Positions 33,352 through 42,902 of a stretch of DNA of 64,000 nt are shown in pieces. Below the pieces are notes generated by a model. The model had not been told where the DNA came from, made no database searches, and was given only the letters and a program-made list of their open reading frames with translations. The stretch is from Halobacillus ihumii (GTDB lineage: Bacteria > Bacillota > Bacilli > Bacillales > Halobacillaceae): contig NZ_CACVAO010000001.1 in assembly GCF_902726645.1 (NCBI RefSeq), positions 3,482,636-3,546,635 of the forward strand, given 5' to 3'. Position numbers and translations under genes: made by a program. Numbering within the stretch: position 1 is the first letter of the stretch; each line of letters begins with the position of its first letter.

Positions 33352-33903
33352 ATGGCATCTGTTTTATATAATTGTTTTCACTGGATTGGGTATCATTGCA
33401 TCCAGCACTTGCTTCAGGAGGGGAAAGAAGTTGTAGGGATTGACAAAATAGATACGGCGCTAAAAGAACATTTGTATATGAATGTCGGCAGGAACAGTAA
33501 TTTTCAACATTTTAATACAGCGGAGGACCGCGAAAATCATAGTCATCATTCCGATGAGGACCAACGCCTTTACATTTATAATGATATGATCGAATTTTGC
33601 CCGAAAGGCAGAACGTCGAATCGTTTGTGTGTGGAGCTTCCTGTCTTATTTGGAGAATGGATGGATATCGAGGCAGATACGTATGAAGAATTTTACGAGA
33701 ACATGGAAAAGTCAAGAGCAGTTTATGTAGGTGATTATCTTCAGAAAATATTTCATTACGTTCGTAACGGTGATGTGCTGCAATTAAACGAAAAACGGTT
33801 TTCACGAGGATCTTTAGCAGGGGTGAAGGATCAACAAAACTTGGAAAATGTATGGAAAACGTATCAGCAATATAAAGAAACCGTAGATCACTTTACGTTC
33901 TAA
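33352..33903 (+). CDS. Hypothetical protein with epimerase-like N-terminus
   Basis: 183 residues. The first 35 residues (LYNCFHWIGYHCIQHLLQEG then VVGID) resemble the nucleotide-binding start of NAD-dependent sugar epimerases, but the glycine-rich GxxGxxG is changed to NCFHWIG, so cofactor binding is doubtful. The rest does not look like an epimerase. B. subtilis has an uncharacterised gene, yjaU, at the same place before med; orthology is likely but not shown. ATG 33352 follows AAGGGGG; a GTG at 33331 would include the ribosome site. Confidence 0.7.
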   Translation: MASVLYNCFHWIGYHCIQHLLQEGKEVVGIDKIDTALKEHLYMNVGRNSNFQHFNTAEDRENHSHHSDEDQRLYIYNDMIEFCPKGRTSNRLCVELPVLFGEWMDIEADTYEEFYENMEKSRAVYVGDYLQKIFHYVRNGDVLQLNEKRFSRGSLAGVKDQQNLENVWKTYQQYKETVDHFTF

Positions 33904-33954
33904 GAAGATTCCGTTTACTTTCCTAGATAAAAACATGTAAGATAAAGGAGGTGA

Positions 33955-33984
33955 ATGAAGAAAAGTAGGAGTGTTTTCCCTTGA
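33955..33984 (+). CDS. Nine-codon leader ORF overlapping the med start
   Basis: ATG at 33955 follows AAAGGAGGTGA, the strongest ribosome site in the neighbourhood, and encodes MKKSRSVFP before TGA at 33982-33984. The stop overlaps the TTG start of med (TTGA), a layout typical of translational coupling. Alternatively the two frames were once one and a base has been lost. Confidence 0.55.
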   Translation: MKKSRSVFP

Positions 33985-34937
33985 GAATATATTCTAGTTT
34001 ACTAATTCTAATCCTGGCATTGATGCTGCTGACAGGGTGTCAGTATGCGTTTGTGTCTGGTCATACAGATAAAGTCGGCATGCTTGTGGAAACAACGATA
34101 CACGATCAGGCATGGGGGCAGCAAGGATATAAAGGGTTACAATTGATCCAGGAAGAATATGGGGTGGATGTGTACTTCAAAGAAGGGGTGAAAACGGCAC
34201 CACAAACTGCTCAGGCTGTAGCTGAACTGGTTGATAAAGGCGCAACCGTTATATTCGGTCATAGTAGTGTGTATGGAAATTATTTTAGAGACCTTCATGA
34301 GGCTTACCCTGATGTGCATTTTATTTACTTCAATGGCCAATTTTCGGCAGACAATGTAACTAGTTTAAATTTTAGTGCAGATGCTATGGGGTTTTTTGGA
34401 GGCATGGTTGCTGGCAAAATGACGGAAACGAATAAAGTTGGCTTAGTAGCAGCATTCGAATGGCAGCCAGAGGTAGAGGGATTCTATGAAGGAGTAAAAT
34501 TCCAAAATCCTGATGCTGAAGTGGAGATTGCTTTTACAAATAGCTGGGAAGACACGGAAAAGGCGCTAGCTTTATATCGGCAAATGGAAGAGGATGGAGC
34601 GGACGTGTTTTACCCAGCAGGCGACATCTTTAACATTCCTATGATCCGTGCAGCTCAGGATGATGGACACTATGCAATTGGCTATGTATCTGACCAATCT
34701 TCCATAGCTCGGAATACGGTGTTGACTAGTACAGTACAGCGCGTTGATCGCGTATATAATGTGGCCATGAACCGCTATGTAGAAGGAGAACTCCCGGGCG
34801 ATGTCCTGAGCTTCGATTTTCAGGAAGGGGCCATTGAGATGGGAGCCTACAGCCCGATGGTTCCAGCAGAGTTTCAACAAAAGATGGAGAAGGTCGTACA
34901 AAAATATAAAAAAACCGGGCAACTTCCTGGACAATAA
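33981..34937 (+). CDS. med: BMP-family lipoprotein Med, competence regulator
   Basis: 318 residues: signal sequence with lipobox LLTGC (Cys at 20), then a type-1 periplasmic-binding fold of the Bmp/PnrA family. It follows B. subtilis Med closely: KVGMLVETTIHDQAWGQQGY, DVYFKEGVKT, SADAMGFFGGMVAGKM and EWQPEVEGFYEG blocks are all shared in kind. Med positively affects comK expression in B. subtilis; as a nucleoside-binding relative it may sense a ligand. TTG start, with AGGAG nine bases before, also coupled to a short leader ORF. comZ, normally next, was not found. Confidence 0.9.
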   Translation: MRIYSSLLILILALMLLTGCQYAFVSGHTDKVGMLVETTIHDQAWGQQGYKGLQLIQEEYGVDVYFKEGVKTAPQTAQAVAELVDKGATVIFGHSSVYGNYFRDLHEAYPDVHFIYFNGQFSADNVTSLNFSADAMGFFGGMVAGKMTETNKVGLVAAFEWQPEVEGFYEGVKFQNPDAEVEIAFTNSWEDTEKALALYRQMEEDGADVFYPAGDIFNIPMIRAAQDDGHYAIGYVSDQSSIARNTVLTSTVQRVDRVYNVAMNRYVEGELPGDVLSFDFQEGAIEMGAYSPMVPAEFQQKMEKVVQKYKKTGQLPGQ

Positions 34938-34971
34938 AGCTCAGAAGCTGACACGCCTCTGAGCTTTATTG
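34933..34971 (+). terminator. Terminator overlapping the med stop codon
   Basis: Arms AATAAAGCTCAGA (34933-34945) and TCTGAGCTTTATT (34958-34970) are perfect complements; the med stop codon lies in the first arm. The T tract is short. Confidence 0.75.
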
Positions 34972-35092
34972 TATTCAATAGTTAATTTCATAATGGCTAG
35001 AATAAAGACTGGTGGATCGCTTCTATTCGTGTTGAGCCATACTCGCCCTTTTGTTGAACCGAGTAAGGTCCCGTATTCTAAATAGGAGAATA

Positions 35093-35256
35093 GGGTTGGG
35101 AAATCACTCTTTTCCAGGGGCCCCATCCTGCGGGGAATATGCCAACGTCGAACAAACCCTGCGTCGTGTAGGGCCTGTGCCAACACCGAACGAGGATGGG
35201 ACGTAACTAAAACATTTTTGTCACAACCTCACGGAAAGCGAGTTATTTCCACGACC
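35093..35256. repeat. Large palindromic repeat element, copy 2, with a mini GAGGCTGGGAC element inside
   Basis: Region 34938-35317 holds no gene. GGGTTGGGAAATCACTC (from 35093) pairs imperfectly with GAGTTATTTCCACGACC (to 35256), the same words as the inner arms at 21990-22111, and GGAAAGCGAG recurs at 35233-35242. Within it, 35192-35230 is a 39-base miniature of the 17472-17719 element: GAGGATGGGACGTAA at one end and TTTTTGTCACAACCTC at the other. Lies between the converging med and 35318-35527 genes. Confidence 0.65.
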
Positions 35257-35317
35257 ACCTACTCCTCATCCAGATAATGGAACGGCTGAATTTATCATTC
35301 AAAATAAAGGAATCCGT

Positions 35318-35527
35318 CTATTTCTTGAATTTGTTCACGATGGGCTGAACTAATGGGGAGACGGCTTTCCAGGTTTGTTGTACTTCTTTGGCTAAAGACA
35401 TCCAATCTGCCTGCTGCTCTTCCTTATTAGTCGATTCACTAGTTTTCATATCCTCAGACTTGTCATTGGAAGAATGACTTCCGCCCCACATGAAAGAATC
35501 AAAAGACGAAGGGTTCTCTTTCCTCAT
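35318..35527 (-). CDS. Hypothetical 69-residue protein
   Basis: Short hydrophilic protein, Ser- and Lys-rich (SFMWGGSHSSNDKSEDMKT) with an amphipathic C-terminal helix containing WMSLAKEVQQTWKAVSPLV and a basic end (NKFKK). Start ATG (complement 35525-35527) follows GGGGAGGTGAT; a longer frame from 35611 lacks a ribosome site. Composition recalls small spore-associated proteins of Bacillaceae, but I do not recognise a family. Confidence 0.6.
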   Translation of the reverse strand: MRKENPSSFDSFMWGGSHSSNDKSEDMKTSESTNKEEQQADWMSLAKEVQQTWKAVSPLVQPIVNKFKK

Positions 35528-35614
35528 TATTTCATCACCTCCCCTTGTATGGTATGCGATAATCATAGAGACTGTAGAAGCTAGGTGCCCAGCAAAACTC
35601 CTATTTACCATAAC

Positions 35615-35660
35615 TTGCAGAATAAAAAGATATGAATTAAAATTAGTACCAAGTCATAAT
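35615..35660 (+). promoter_or_regulatory. fabH promoter with overlapping FapR-like operator
   Basis: TTGCAG (35615-35620) and TAAAAT (35638-35643) with a 17-base spacer form a good SigA promoter. Starting at the last base of the -10, TTAGTACCAAGTCATAAT (35643-35660) keeps the FapR half-site TTAGTACC perfectly and the outer bases of the second half. FapR is the malonyl-CoA-sensing repressor of fabH-fabF in Bacillus, and operator position over the transcription start fits repression. Confidence 0.75.
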
Positions 35661-35674
35661 ATTTGATATAAGGT

Positions 35675-35739
35675 CTTGTTCAGTTGCAGGTGAAACTAAA
35701 CAGAGAAGTCACCTGTCAAGTTTTGCAAAATTGAACAAG
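35675..35739 (+). promoter_or_regulatory. Nested hairpin in the fabH leader
   Basis: CTTGTTCA (35675-35682) pairs with TGAACAAG (35732-35739), and inside it CAGGTGA (35687-35693) pairs with TCACCTG (35709-35715). No T tract follows, so it is not a terminator; it would fold in the 5' leader of the fabH-fabF transcript. Confidence 0.6.
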
Positions 35740-35772
35740 TACAAGAAGATTACCTTTTAAGGGGATGAAAAT

Positions 35773-36714
35773 ATGAATGCTGGAATCATCGGAACTGGCC
35801 ATTATGTACCAGAAAAGGTACTGACCAATCATGACATGGAGAAAATTGTGGATACTAGTGATGAATGGATTCGGACACGTACTGGAATAGAGGAAAGAAG
35901 AATTGCATCTGATGATATGGACACATCTGATCTAGCGTTTCGTGCCGCAGAGAATGCTCTTAAGGATGCAGATGTGAAAGCAGAGGATTTGGACATGATT
36001 TTAGTGGCTACAGTAACACCTGATCAGCCTTTTCCATCTGTCTCCAACATGCTTCAGCATCGCTTAGGTGCCACTAAAGCAGCATCTATGGATGTAGCAG
36101 CAGCATGCTCAGGCTTTATGTATGGTCTTATTACAGCCAAACAGTTTATCGAAAATGGATCCTATGAAAATGTTCTCGTTATCGGAGTAGAAAAACTTTC
36201 TAAAATAACGAATTGGGAGGACAGAAATACATGTGTTCTTTTCGGTGATGCCGCTGGAGCAGCGATTGTAGGTCCTGTAAGTGATGGAAAAGGTATTTTA
36301 TCCTTTGAATTAGGTTCAGACGGCAGTGGAGGACCTCATTTGTATCAAGGTAAAGAAGATGATTTACTGTATATGAATGGAAGAGAAGTTTTTAAATTTG
36401 CTGTTAGGCAAATGCCTGAGTCTTCAGTAAATGTCGTGAAGAAAATTGGGTTAAGTGAACAGGATGTAGACTACCTAATTCCACACCAGGCGAATATTCG
36501 TATTATGGAAGCAGCAAGGCAGCGGCTTGGTGTTCCGGAAGAGAAAATGGCTACAGCTGTCAAGAGGTATGGAAATACATCATCAGCTTCGATACCGCTG
36601 GCTTTGTCAGAAGAAGTAAAAGCAGGTAAAATAAAAGAAAATGATCTTGTCGTACTTGTAGGATTTGGTGGCGGACTTACTTGGGGCGCCGTTGCTCTCA
36701 GGTGGGGTAAGTAA
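35773..36714 (+). CDS. fabH: 3-oxoacyl-ACP synthase III FabH
   Basis: 313-residue condensing enzyme that starts fatty acid synthesis by joining acyl-CoA (branched primers in Bacillus) to malonyl-ACP. The Cys-His-Asn triad is visible: Cys112 in AAACSGF, His238 in IPHQANIRI and Asn268 in RYGNTSSAS, and the GGGLTWGA C-terminal motif. AAGGGGATG-type ribosome site precedes the ATG. Eighteen bases before fabF and behind a FapR-like operator, as in B. subtilis fabHA-fabF. Confidence 0.96.
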   Translation: MNAGIIGTGHYVPEKVLTNHDMEKIVDTSDEWIRTRTGIEERRIASDDMDTSDLAFRAAENALKDADVKAEDLDMILVATVTPDQPFPSVSNMLQHRLGATKAASMDVAAACSGFMYGLITAKQFIENGSYENVLVIGVEKLSKITNWEDRNTCVLFGDAAGAAIVGPVSDGKGILSFELGSDGSGGPHLYQGKEDDLLYMNGREVFKFAVRQMPESSVNVVKKIGLSEQDVDYLIPHQANIRIMEAARQRLGVPEEKMATAVKRYGNTSSASIPLALSEEVKAGKIKENDLVVLVGFGGGLTWGAVALRWGK

Positions 36715-36732
36715 TCAAGGAGGAAGATAGTT

Positions 36733-37974
36733 ATGGATAAACGTCGTGTCGTCATTACCGGCATGGGGGCAGTCTCGCCTGTCGGTAACTCAGTCGATGA
36801 AATGTGGAAAAATATTAAAGCCGGGTACTCAGGCGTCGGTGAAATAACCAAAGTGAATAAGGAAGATTACCCTGTCAGCGTTGCTGCAGAGTTAAAAGAT
36901 TTTGATCCATCGTCATATATCGATCGCAAGGAAGTACGCCGGATGGATCCTTTTGTGCAATATGCTATGGTCGCTTCGCATATGGCTGTCGAGGATGCCG
37001 GATTAGAAATTAATGAAGACAATGCCACTAGAACGGGTGTATGGATTGGTTCTGGCATTGGTGGTATGAACACGTACGAATCACAGTTTGAAACGTTCCA
37101 GAAAAAAGGATATCGTCGTGTCAGCCCATTCTTTATTCCGATGATGATTCCAGATATGGCTGCTGGACAAGTTTCGATTGCGCTAGGGGCCAAAGGAATT
37201 AACTCCTGTACGGTAACAGCTTGTGCTTCAGGAGCAAATTCGATCGGAGATGCTTTTAAAGTGATTCAGCGTGGAGATGCGGATATTATGATATCAGGCG
37301 GGACTGAAGCCCCTATGAACAAAATGTCCTTTGCCGGATTCGCTTCCGCTCGTGCTCTTTCTTTAAATGAAGACCCGAATACAGCCAGCCGCCCTTTTGA
37401 CCAAAATCGAGATGGATTCGTCATGGGAGAAGGCGCCGGCATTTTAGTTTTGGAGACGCTTGAATCCGCTAAGAAACGTGGAGCTAAAATCTACGGAGAG
37501 CTGACAGGCTATGGTGCCACAGGAGATGCTCATCACATCACGGCTCCTGCCCCAGAAGGAGAGGGAGCGACACGTGCTATGAATCAGGCACTGAATGATG
37601 CAAACATCAGCCCTGAAGCAGTGGATTATGTGAATGCTCACGGAACATCAACAGATCTCAATGATAAATTTGAAACAATAGCAGCGAAGTCTGTATTTAA
37701 AGATCATGCTTACAACTTATCGATGTCCTCAACGAAGTCGATGACAGGGCATTTATTGGGGGCTGCCGGAGCAGTGGAATCAATTATTTCGCTGTTGGCT
37801 ATTAATGAAGGAATTATGCCTCCAACCATTAATTATGAAACCCCAGATCCTGAATGTGACCTGGATTATGTACCGAATGAAGCGCGAGAGAAAGTGTTAG
37901 ACATTGTAATGAGCAACTCTCTTGGTTTCGGAGGTCATAATGCCTCCCTTATTTTCCAAAAATATAACGATTAA
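36733..37974 (+). CDS. fabF: 3-oxoacyl-ACP synthase II FabF
   Basis: 413-residue chain-elongating ketosynthase of type II fatty acid synthesis. Cys164 in [10 protein letters not shown] is the nucleophile; the two histidines lie in [11 protein letters not shown] and [24 protein letters not shown] is the usual C-terminal loop. It follows fabH in an operon with AAGGAGGAAG as ribosome site. Expression expected to be controlled by FapR with fabH. Confidence 0.97.
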   Translation: MDKRRVVITGMGAVSPVGNSVDEMWKNIKAGYSGVGEITKVNKEDYPVSVAAELKDFDPSSYIDRKEVRRMDPFVQYAMVASHMAVEDAGLEINEDNATRTGVWIGSGIGGMNTYESQFETFQKKGYRRVSPFFIPMMIPDMAAGQVSIALGAKGINSCTVTACASGANSIGDAFKVIQRGDADIMISGGTEAPMNKMSFAGFASARALSLNEDPNTASRPFDQNRDGFVMGEGAGILVLETLESAKKRGAKIYGELTGYGATGDAHHITAPAPEGEGATRAMNQALNDANISPEAVDYVNAHGTSTDLNDKFETIAAKSVFKDHAYNLSMSSTKSMTGHLLGAAGAVESIISLLAINEGIMPPTINYETPDPECDLDYVPNEAREKVLDIVMSNSLGFGGHNASLIFQKYND

Positions 37975-37979
37975 TGAAA

Positions 37980-38015
37980 GAAAAATCCCAATGTCCATGT
38001 GACATTGGGATTTAT
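37980..38015 (+). terminator. Terminator after fabF
   Basis: AAATCCCAATGTC and GACATTGGGATTT arms around CATGT, followed by an AT-rich tail. Confidence 0.85.
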
Positions 38016-38054
38016 TTATACCGCTGTGTTTGTAAAACGCAAATTCTCTTTTTT

Positions 38055-39038
38055 TTATTCGAGAAATTCTTGAATGGTTTGAGCTGTTTCCTGCTCATCA
38101 TGTGCGAGTACTAGTCCAACTGGGAAAGGCTTGCGCTGGTTCCACACATTGTCATCCGTCGGAACAGATAAGGTTTCAATATCTTTCGGTGGATTCAGAA
38201 TAAAGTCTTTTCCAAGTGACAGAATCTTAGACGTTCCCATATTTGTATCCACATACGGCTGAATCGTGCCGATCAAGCGAGGTGCTTTTAATACACCACT
38301 AAATGATAAAAGTTCATCTTTTAATAGTTTAATAACCTTTTGCTGTCGTTCAACACGGGCAAAGTCTCCTCTGGCATCTCCGCGGTAGCGGGCATACCCA
38401 AGCAGCTCATCCCCATTTAATCGCTGAGTACCTGCTTTAAGATCGATGTTTGTGTCTTTCCCGCCGTTGTAGTGCATATCCTTTTCAATATCAACTTTTA
38501 CACCATTTGGAGCTAGTGTATTTACAATGTGTGTAAAACCGTCGAAGTCAATGATAGCGTAGTATTCAGGTTTTACCCCAAAGTTCTCTACAATCGTTTT
38601 CCGAAGTAATTCGGGTCCGCCAAATGCAAAGGCAGCATTAATTTTATTATATCCATGACCAGGGATATTCACGTAGGTATCCCTCATGATCGAAACAAGT
38701 CTAGCTGTCTCATTCTCAGGATCATATTGGGCAATCATAATTGTATCTGACCTCGGTGTTTCACTGCCTCGCTGGTCAACACCCAACAACAGGACATTGG
38801 TGACCCCGTCATGATTGTCAACGCCTTCGAAGGCTTCTTTATATTTACTAGACATTTCTTCTAGTTGAACTTCTCCATTTTCACCGGAGACTTTTCCGAG
38901 GGAATCCTGTTTTCCCATCATATATTCATAACCTGCATAACCTATAGATGTAATAAAAACTAGGAGTAATGCAGCTACGAACACCCTTCTCTTGCGAAGA
39001 CGCCGTTTCCGTCTGCGCGTGGAGCGTTTAGCTGTCAT
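38055..39038 (-). CDS. LytR-CpsA-Psr (LCP) family cell-wall polymer ligase
   Basis: 327 residues: very basic cytoplasmic lead (RRRKRRLRKRR), one membrane helix (about 19-40), and the extracellular LCP domain. Domain marks include NVLLLGVDQRGSETPRSDTI, VSIMRDTYVNIPGHGYNKINAAFAFGG and LGYARYRGDARGDFARVERQQ (each a separate block), which bind the polyprenyl pyrophosphate. LCP enzymes attach teichoic acids or other polymers to peptidoglycan. Could be TagT/U/V or LytR; which one cannot be told. ATG preceded by AAAGGATG. Confidence 0.9.
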   Translation of the reverse strand: MTAKRSTRRRKRRLRKRRVFVAALLLVFITSIGYAGYEYMMGKQDSLGKVSGENGEVQLEEMSSKYKEAFEGVDNHDGVTNVLLLGVDQRGSETPRSDTIMIAQYDPENETARLVSIMRDTYVNIPGHGYNKINAAFAFGGPELLRKTIVENFGVKPEYYAIIDFDGFTHIVNTLAPNGVKVDIEKDMHYNGGKDTNIDLKAGTQRLNGDELLGYARYRGDARGDFARVERQQKVIKLLKDELLSFSGVLKAPRLIGTIQPYVDTNMGTSKILSLGKDFILNPPKDIETLSVPTDDNVWNQRKPFPVGLVLAHDEQETAQTIQEFLE

Positions 39039-39200
39039 ACATAATCATCCTTTCTATCTGGAAGCTCCTCCATTAAATTTACCTGTAATTTCGATTGAAG
39101 TAAAGAGGAATTATGTATGAAATGCTCGATTATTGGAAGGCATGTCCACCTGCAATTTTTCATACTATAAACAAAGGAAGCAAGATCGGGAGGACAAGCA

Positions 39201-39413
39201 ATGGGACGGTGGTTATTATTTTTAACTGGATTTGGCTTCTCAGTAGCAGGCGGGACCGTGACGATCACCTATTTAAACCTGATTCCTGCTGGTTTAGACT
39301 GGATCGAATTCTTACTATTTATCAGGGACCGGCCAGAGTGTTATTTGTTCCCTCTAGGAATATTGCTAATATCCCTTGCACTCTTATTGATGAGTGATTC
39401 CTTTACTAAATAA
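39201..39413 (+). CDS. Small hypothetical membrane protein
   Basis: 70 residues with two hydrophobic segments (LLFLTGFGFSVAGGTVTITY and FPLGILLISLALLLM) joined by a charged loop. GGGAGG lies eight bases before the ATG. A longer overlapping frame starting at 39113 has no ribosome site and crosses this gene in another frame. I do not recognise a family. Confidence 0.65.
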   Translation: MGRWLLFLTGFGFSVAGGTVTITYLNLIPAGLDWIEFLLFIRDRPECYLFPLGILLISLALLLMSDSFTK

Positions 39414-39491
39414 TGGTTTGAAAGAATAAAAAAGCCAGTATTGGTCATAATGTAACCTAAAGAGATCACTGTAAGAAAGTGAGGGTGCACG

Positions 39492-40253
39492 ATGCTATAT
39501 ATGCACGATTTATGGGTTAACTGGTTTGAAGGAGAAGAGAATGGTTACAACGTATGCCGATTTCACGAGTGGCGCAAGGAGGATGGAATTGAAATTGTTG
39601 ATCAAATCCCACTGCTGCTCGTAGAGGATCAGCTTTATGAAAGTATTGAGAATGATCTGCAGGACTTACCCATGTCACTTTTGCAAGATGTACAAAAAAG
39701 AACTTATATGAAGAAGAATCAAGAACGGCATACCATTGAATATGCTGCCGTAGTGACGAACGGGCACGATGTCATTGTATTTGATACCTTGGGTTACACA
39801 CTTCCTGTTAAAAAAAGCAGATTAATTCCGAGACAAGAACGACTGGTTTTTGAAATGGTCCAGGGCAAGAAGCCAGCTACTTACAAAATGGAAGAGGAAT
39901 TCACCAAAGAATATCATATCCTTTCATTAGAGCCAGAAAAAATGTCAGGCTTAACCAGGCGTGAACGACAGTTGAAGCAATTGTTAATGATGGCCCTTGA
40001 TCAATTAAAACATTCTGATTATCCTGAAGAAATTCGTTACTGGTTAACAGAATGGAACCCTGTTGAGTATCAGTCGATCAAAGAATTAACGACTGATGAG
40101 GCTTGGGACCGTTTGTATCACGGCACATCACATGGCTGGACTATACATCACGAAGAACTCTGCGGGAAACTTGTTAAAGGGCAGCCTTTCTTTGAAACCA
40201 TTTGGCAAGGGGAATATCAAAAAGCTGAGAAGCATATAAAAAGCCAGAATTGA
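39492..40253 (+). CDS. yjbA: YjbA family protein (DUF3603)
   Basis: 253 residues, cytoplasmic. The opening YMHDLWVNWFEGEENGYNVC with the EWRKED stretch next, the central VFDTLGYTLPVKKSRLIPRQ and the C-terminal LYHGTSHGWTIHHEELC are all characteristic of DUF3603. In B. subtilis yjbA lies upstream of trpS, as here, though trpS faces the other way. Function unknown. GTGAGGGTG ribosome site before ATG. Confidence 0.88.
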   Translation: MLYMHDLWVNWFEGEENGYNVCRFHEWRKEDGIEIVDQIPLLLVEDQLYESIENDLQDLPMSLLQDVQKRTYMKKNQERHTIEYAAVVTNGHDVIVFDTLGYTLPVKKSRLIPRQERLVFEMVQGKKPATYKMEEEFTKEYHILSLEPEKMSGLTRRERQLKQLLMMALDQLKHSDYPEEIRYWLTEWNPVEYQSIKELTTDEAWDRLYHGTSHGWTIHHEELCGKLVKGQPFFETIWQGEYQKAEKHIKSQN

Positions 40254-40278
40254 GTGTTTAGCTCAATTCTGGCTTTGT
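40237..40278 (+). terminator. Terminator after yjbA
   Basis: Fifteen-base perfect arms, AAAGCCAGAATTGAG (40240-40254) and CTCAATTCTGGCTTT (40262-40276), around TGTTTAG; the first arm spans the yjbA stop codon. Confidence 0.93.
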
Positions 40279-40299
40279 TTTGTTTGAATTAGTGCTTCG

Positions 40300-40985
40300 G
40301 GAAGGATCCGGGGGCTCAAGGTCCGAATCTCTCTCTATTAGGGGAGAACTCAGCCGCGCAAGGTCCGAACTTCTCTTTATAAGGGGAGAATCCATCGGCT
40401 CAAGGTCCGAATCTCCCCTTAAGGAAGAACTCAGCAACTCAAGGTTCGAATCTCTCTCAATAAAGGGAGAACTCAGCCGTGCAAGGTCCGAACTTCTCTC
40501 AATAAGGGGAATCCCCGCCGGTCTAGGTCCGAACCTCTTCCTATAAGGGGAGAACTCAGCAACTCAAGGTTCGAATCTCTCTCAATAAAGGGAGAACTCA
40601 GCCGGTCTAGGTCCGAACTTCTCTCAATAAGGGGAGAATCCATCGGCTCAAGGTCCGAATCTTTCCCTATTAGAGGAGAACCTGGCTGCTCAAGGTCCGA
40701 ACTTCTCTCAATAAAGGGAGAACTCAGCCGCTCAAAGTCCGAACTTCTCTTTATAAGGGGAGAACTCAGCCGGTCTAGGTCCGAACTTCTCTCAATAAGG
40801 GGAGAATCCATCGTCTCAAGGTCCGAACCTCCCCTTAGGGAAGAACTCAGCCGCGCAAGGTCCGAACTTCTCTCAATAAGGGAAGAACTCAGCAACTCAA
40901 GGTTCGAATCTCTCTCAATAAAGGGAGAACTCAGCCGCTCAAAGTCCGAACCACTCCCTATTAGGATAGAACCCGACGACTCCCA
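40300..40985. repeat. 42-bp tandem repeat array, 16 copies
   Basis: Each unit contains the anchor AAGGTCCGAA (or AGGTTCGAA, TAGGTCCGAA, AAAGTCCGAA). Anchors start at 40318, 40360, 40402, 40441, 40483, 40524, 40566, 40608, 40650, 40692, 40734, 40776, 40818, 40857, 40899 and 40941, so the period is 42 bases with two 39-base units and one of 41. The rest of the unit has a TTCTC...GAGAA inverted pair around CAATAAGG and the words AACTCAGCCG or AATCCATCGG. Larger blocks of two to four units recur, showing growth by unequal exchange or slippage. It lies between the converging yjbA and trpS genes. Long frames on both strands are translations of the repeat. Confidence 0.97.
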
Positions 40986-40999
40986 ATACAGAACATCGG

Positions 41000-42290
<1,291 letters not shown>

Positions 42291-42344
42291 TATCTTTTAA
42301 AAAATTATAGAAGAATTCGATCTTGTTTGCAAGCCCAGGTTGTA

Positions 42345-42713
42345 TTACCTATAATACACGATCAACAAGATAATGGAAAATATCGCTAATATGGTCCCCT
42401 GAAATAAGAAGAAACCAGGTAAGGAGCGATGAATGGTTTCGGAAGGAAGAGGACGTTCTTTCCAGTCATCAAGATAATCTTTGTTTCGGGACATTTGACT
42501 GATAAATCGGCGCATACCGAACGTTATCCCATTGAATAATCCTCCACGTACAACCCATAGAATCAACCCTGTAAATAAATAAAAACAGGTAAAATAAAAT
42601 AAAAAGTTTATAAAATGATGAAGATTAGCAGCTGGGGCCCAGATGAAAAAAAAGATCGTACATAAGAACAAGTTTAAGAACACACTCGTCCATTTGCTGC
42701 GAACGATGCTCAT
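42345..42713 (-). CDS. DUF3899 family membrane protein
   Basis: 122 residues with three hydrophobic segments. The middle WVVRGGLFNGITFGMRRF segment and the following charged loop (RNKDYLDDWKERPLP) before the last helix are typical of DUF3899 proteins of Bacillaceae. Function unknown. ATG at complement 42711-42713; ribosome site GAAAGGCGG is modest. Confidence 0.78.
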   Translation of the reverse strand: MSIVRSKWTSVFLNLFLCTIFFFIWAPAANLHHFINFLFYFTCFYLFTGLILWVVRGGLFNGITFGMRRFISQMSRNKDYLDDWKERPLPSETIHRSLPGFFLFQGTILAIFSIILLIVYYR

Positions 42714-42820
42714 GAAGTATTCCGCCTTTCTTCTAAAAAACTCCTACACATTATAGCATGTTTTGACATTAATGTTTCTATGAAAATTTAGTTTATTTTC
42801 TTAATTTTTTAAATTAGAAG

Positions 42821-42849
42821 ATGCAAAATAATTTGATTAATTGTATAAT
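42821..42849 (+). promoter_or_regulatory. Promoter of the first oppA gene
   Basis: ATGCAA (42821-42826), a 17-base spacer and an extended -10 TGTATAAT ending 42849. The same pattern, ATGCAAAATA...TTGTATAAT with the same spacing, is found before the second oppA at 44773-44801, which supports its being functional in both. Confidence 0.7.
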
Positions 42850-42902
42850 ACGGAACGTGTGTATTTCCCACATAATTTTACTTCACAGGAGGTCATTTCC
42901 AC

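Noticed and set aside
39113..39397. Alternative 94-codon frame overlapping the small membrane protein at 39201
   Set aside because: No ribosome site, whereas the 39201 frame has GGGAGG and a membrane-protein composition.
40280..40895. Long open frames on both strands inside the 42-bp array, encoding 14-residue Ser/Leu/Arg repeats
   Set aside because: They follow directly from the 42-base period being a multiple of three; neither has a ribosome site, the frame breaks at the 41-base unit, and composition is unlike any neighbour.
40300..40985. CRISPR array
   Set aside because: Units abut without unique spacers, all parts of the unit are conserved, and no cas genes are present.
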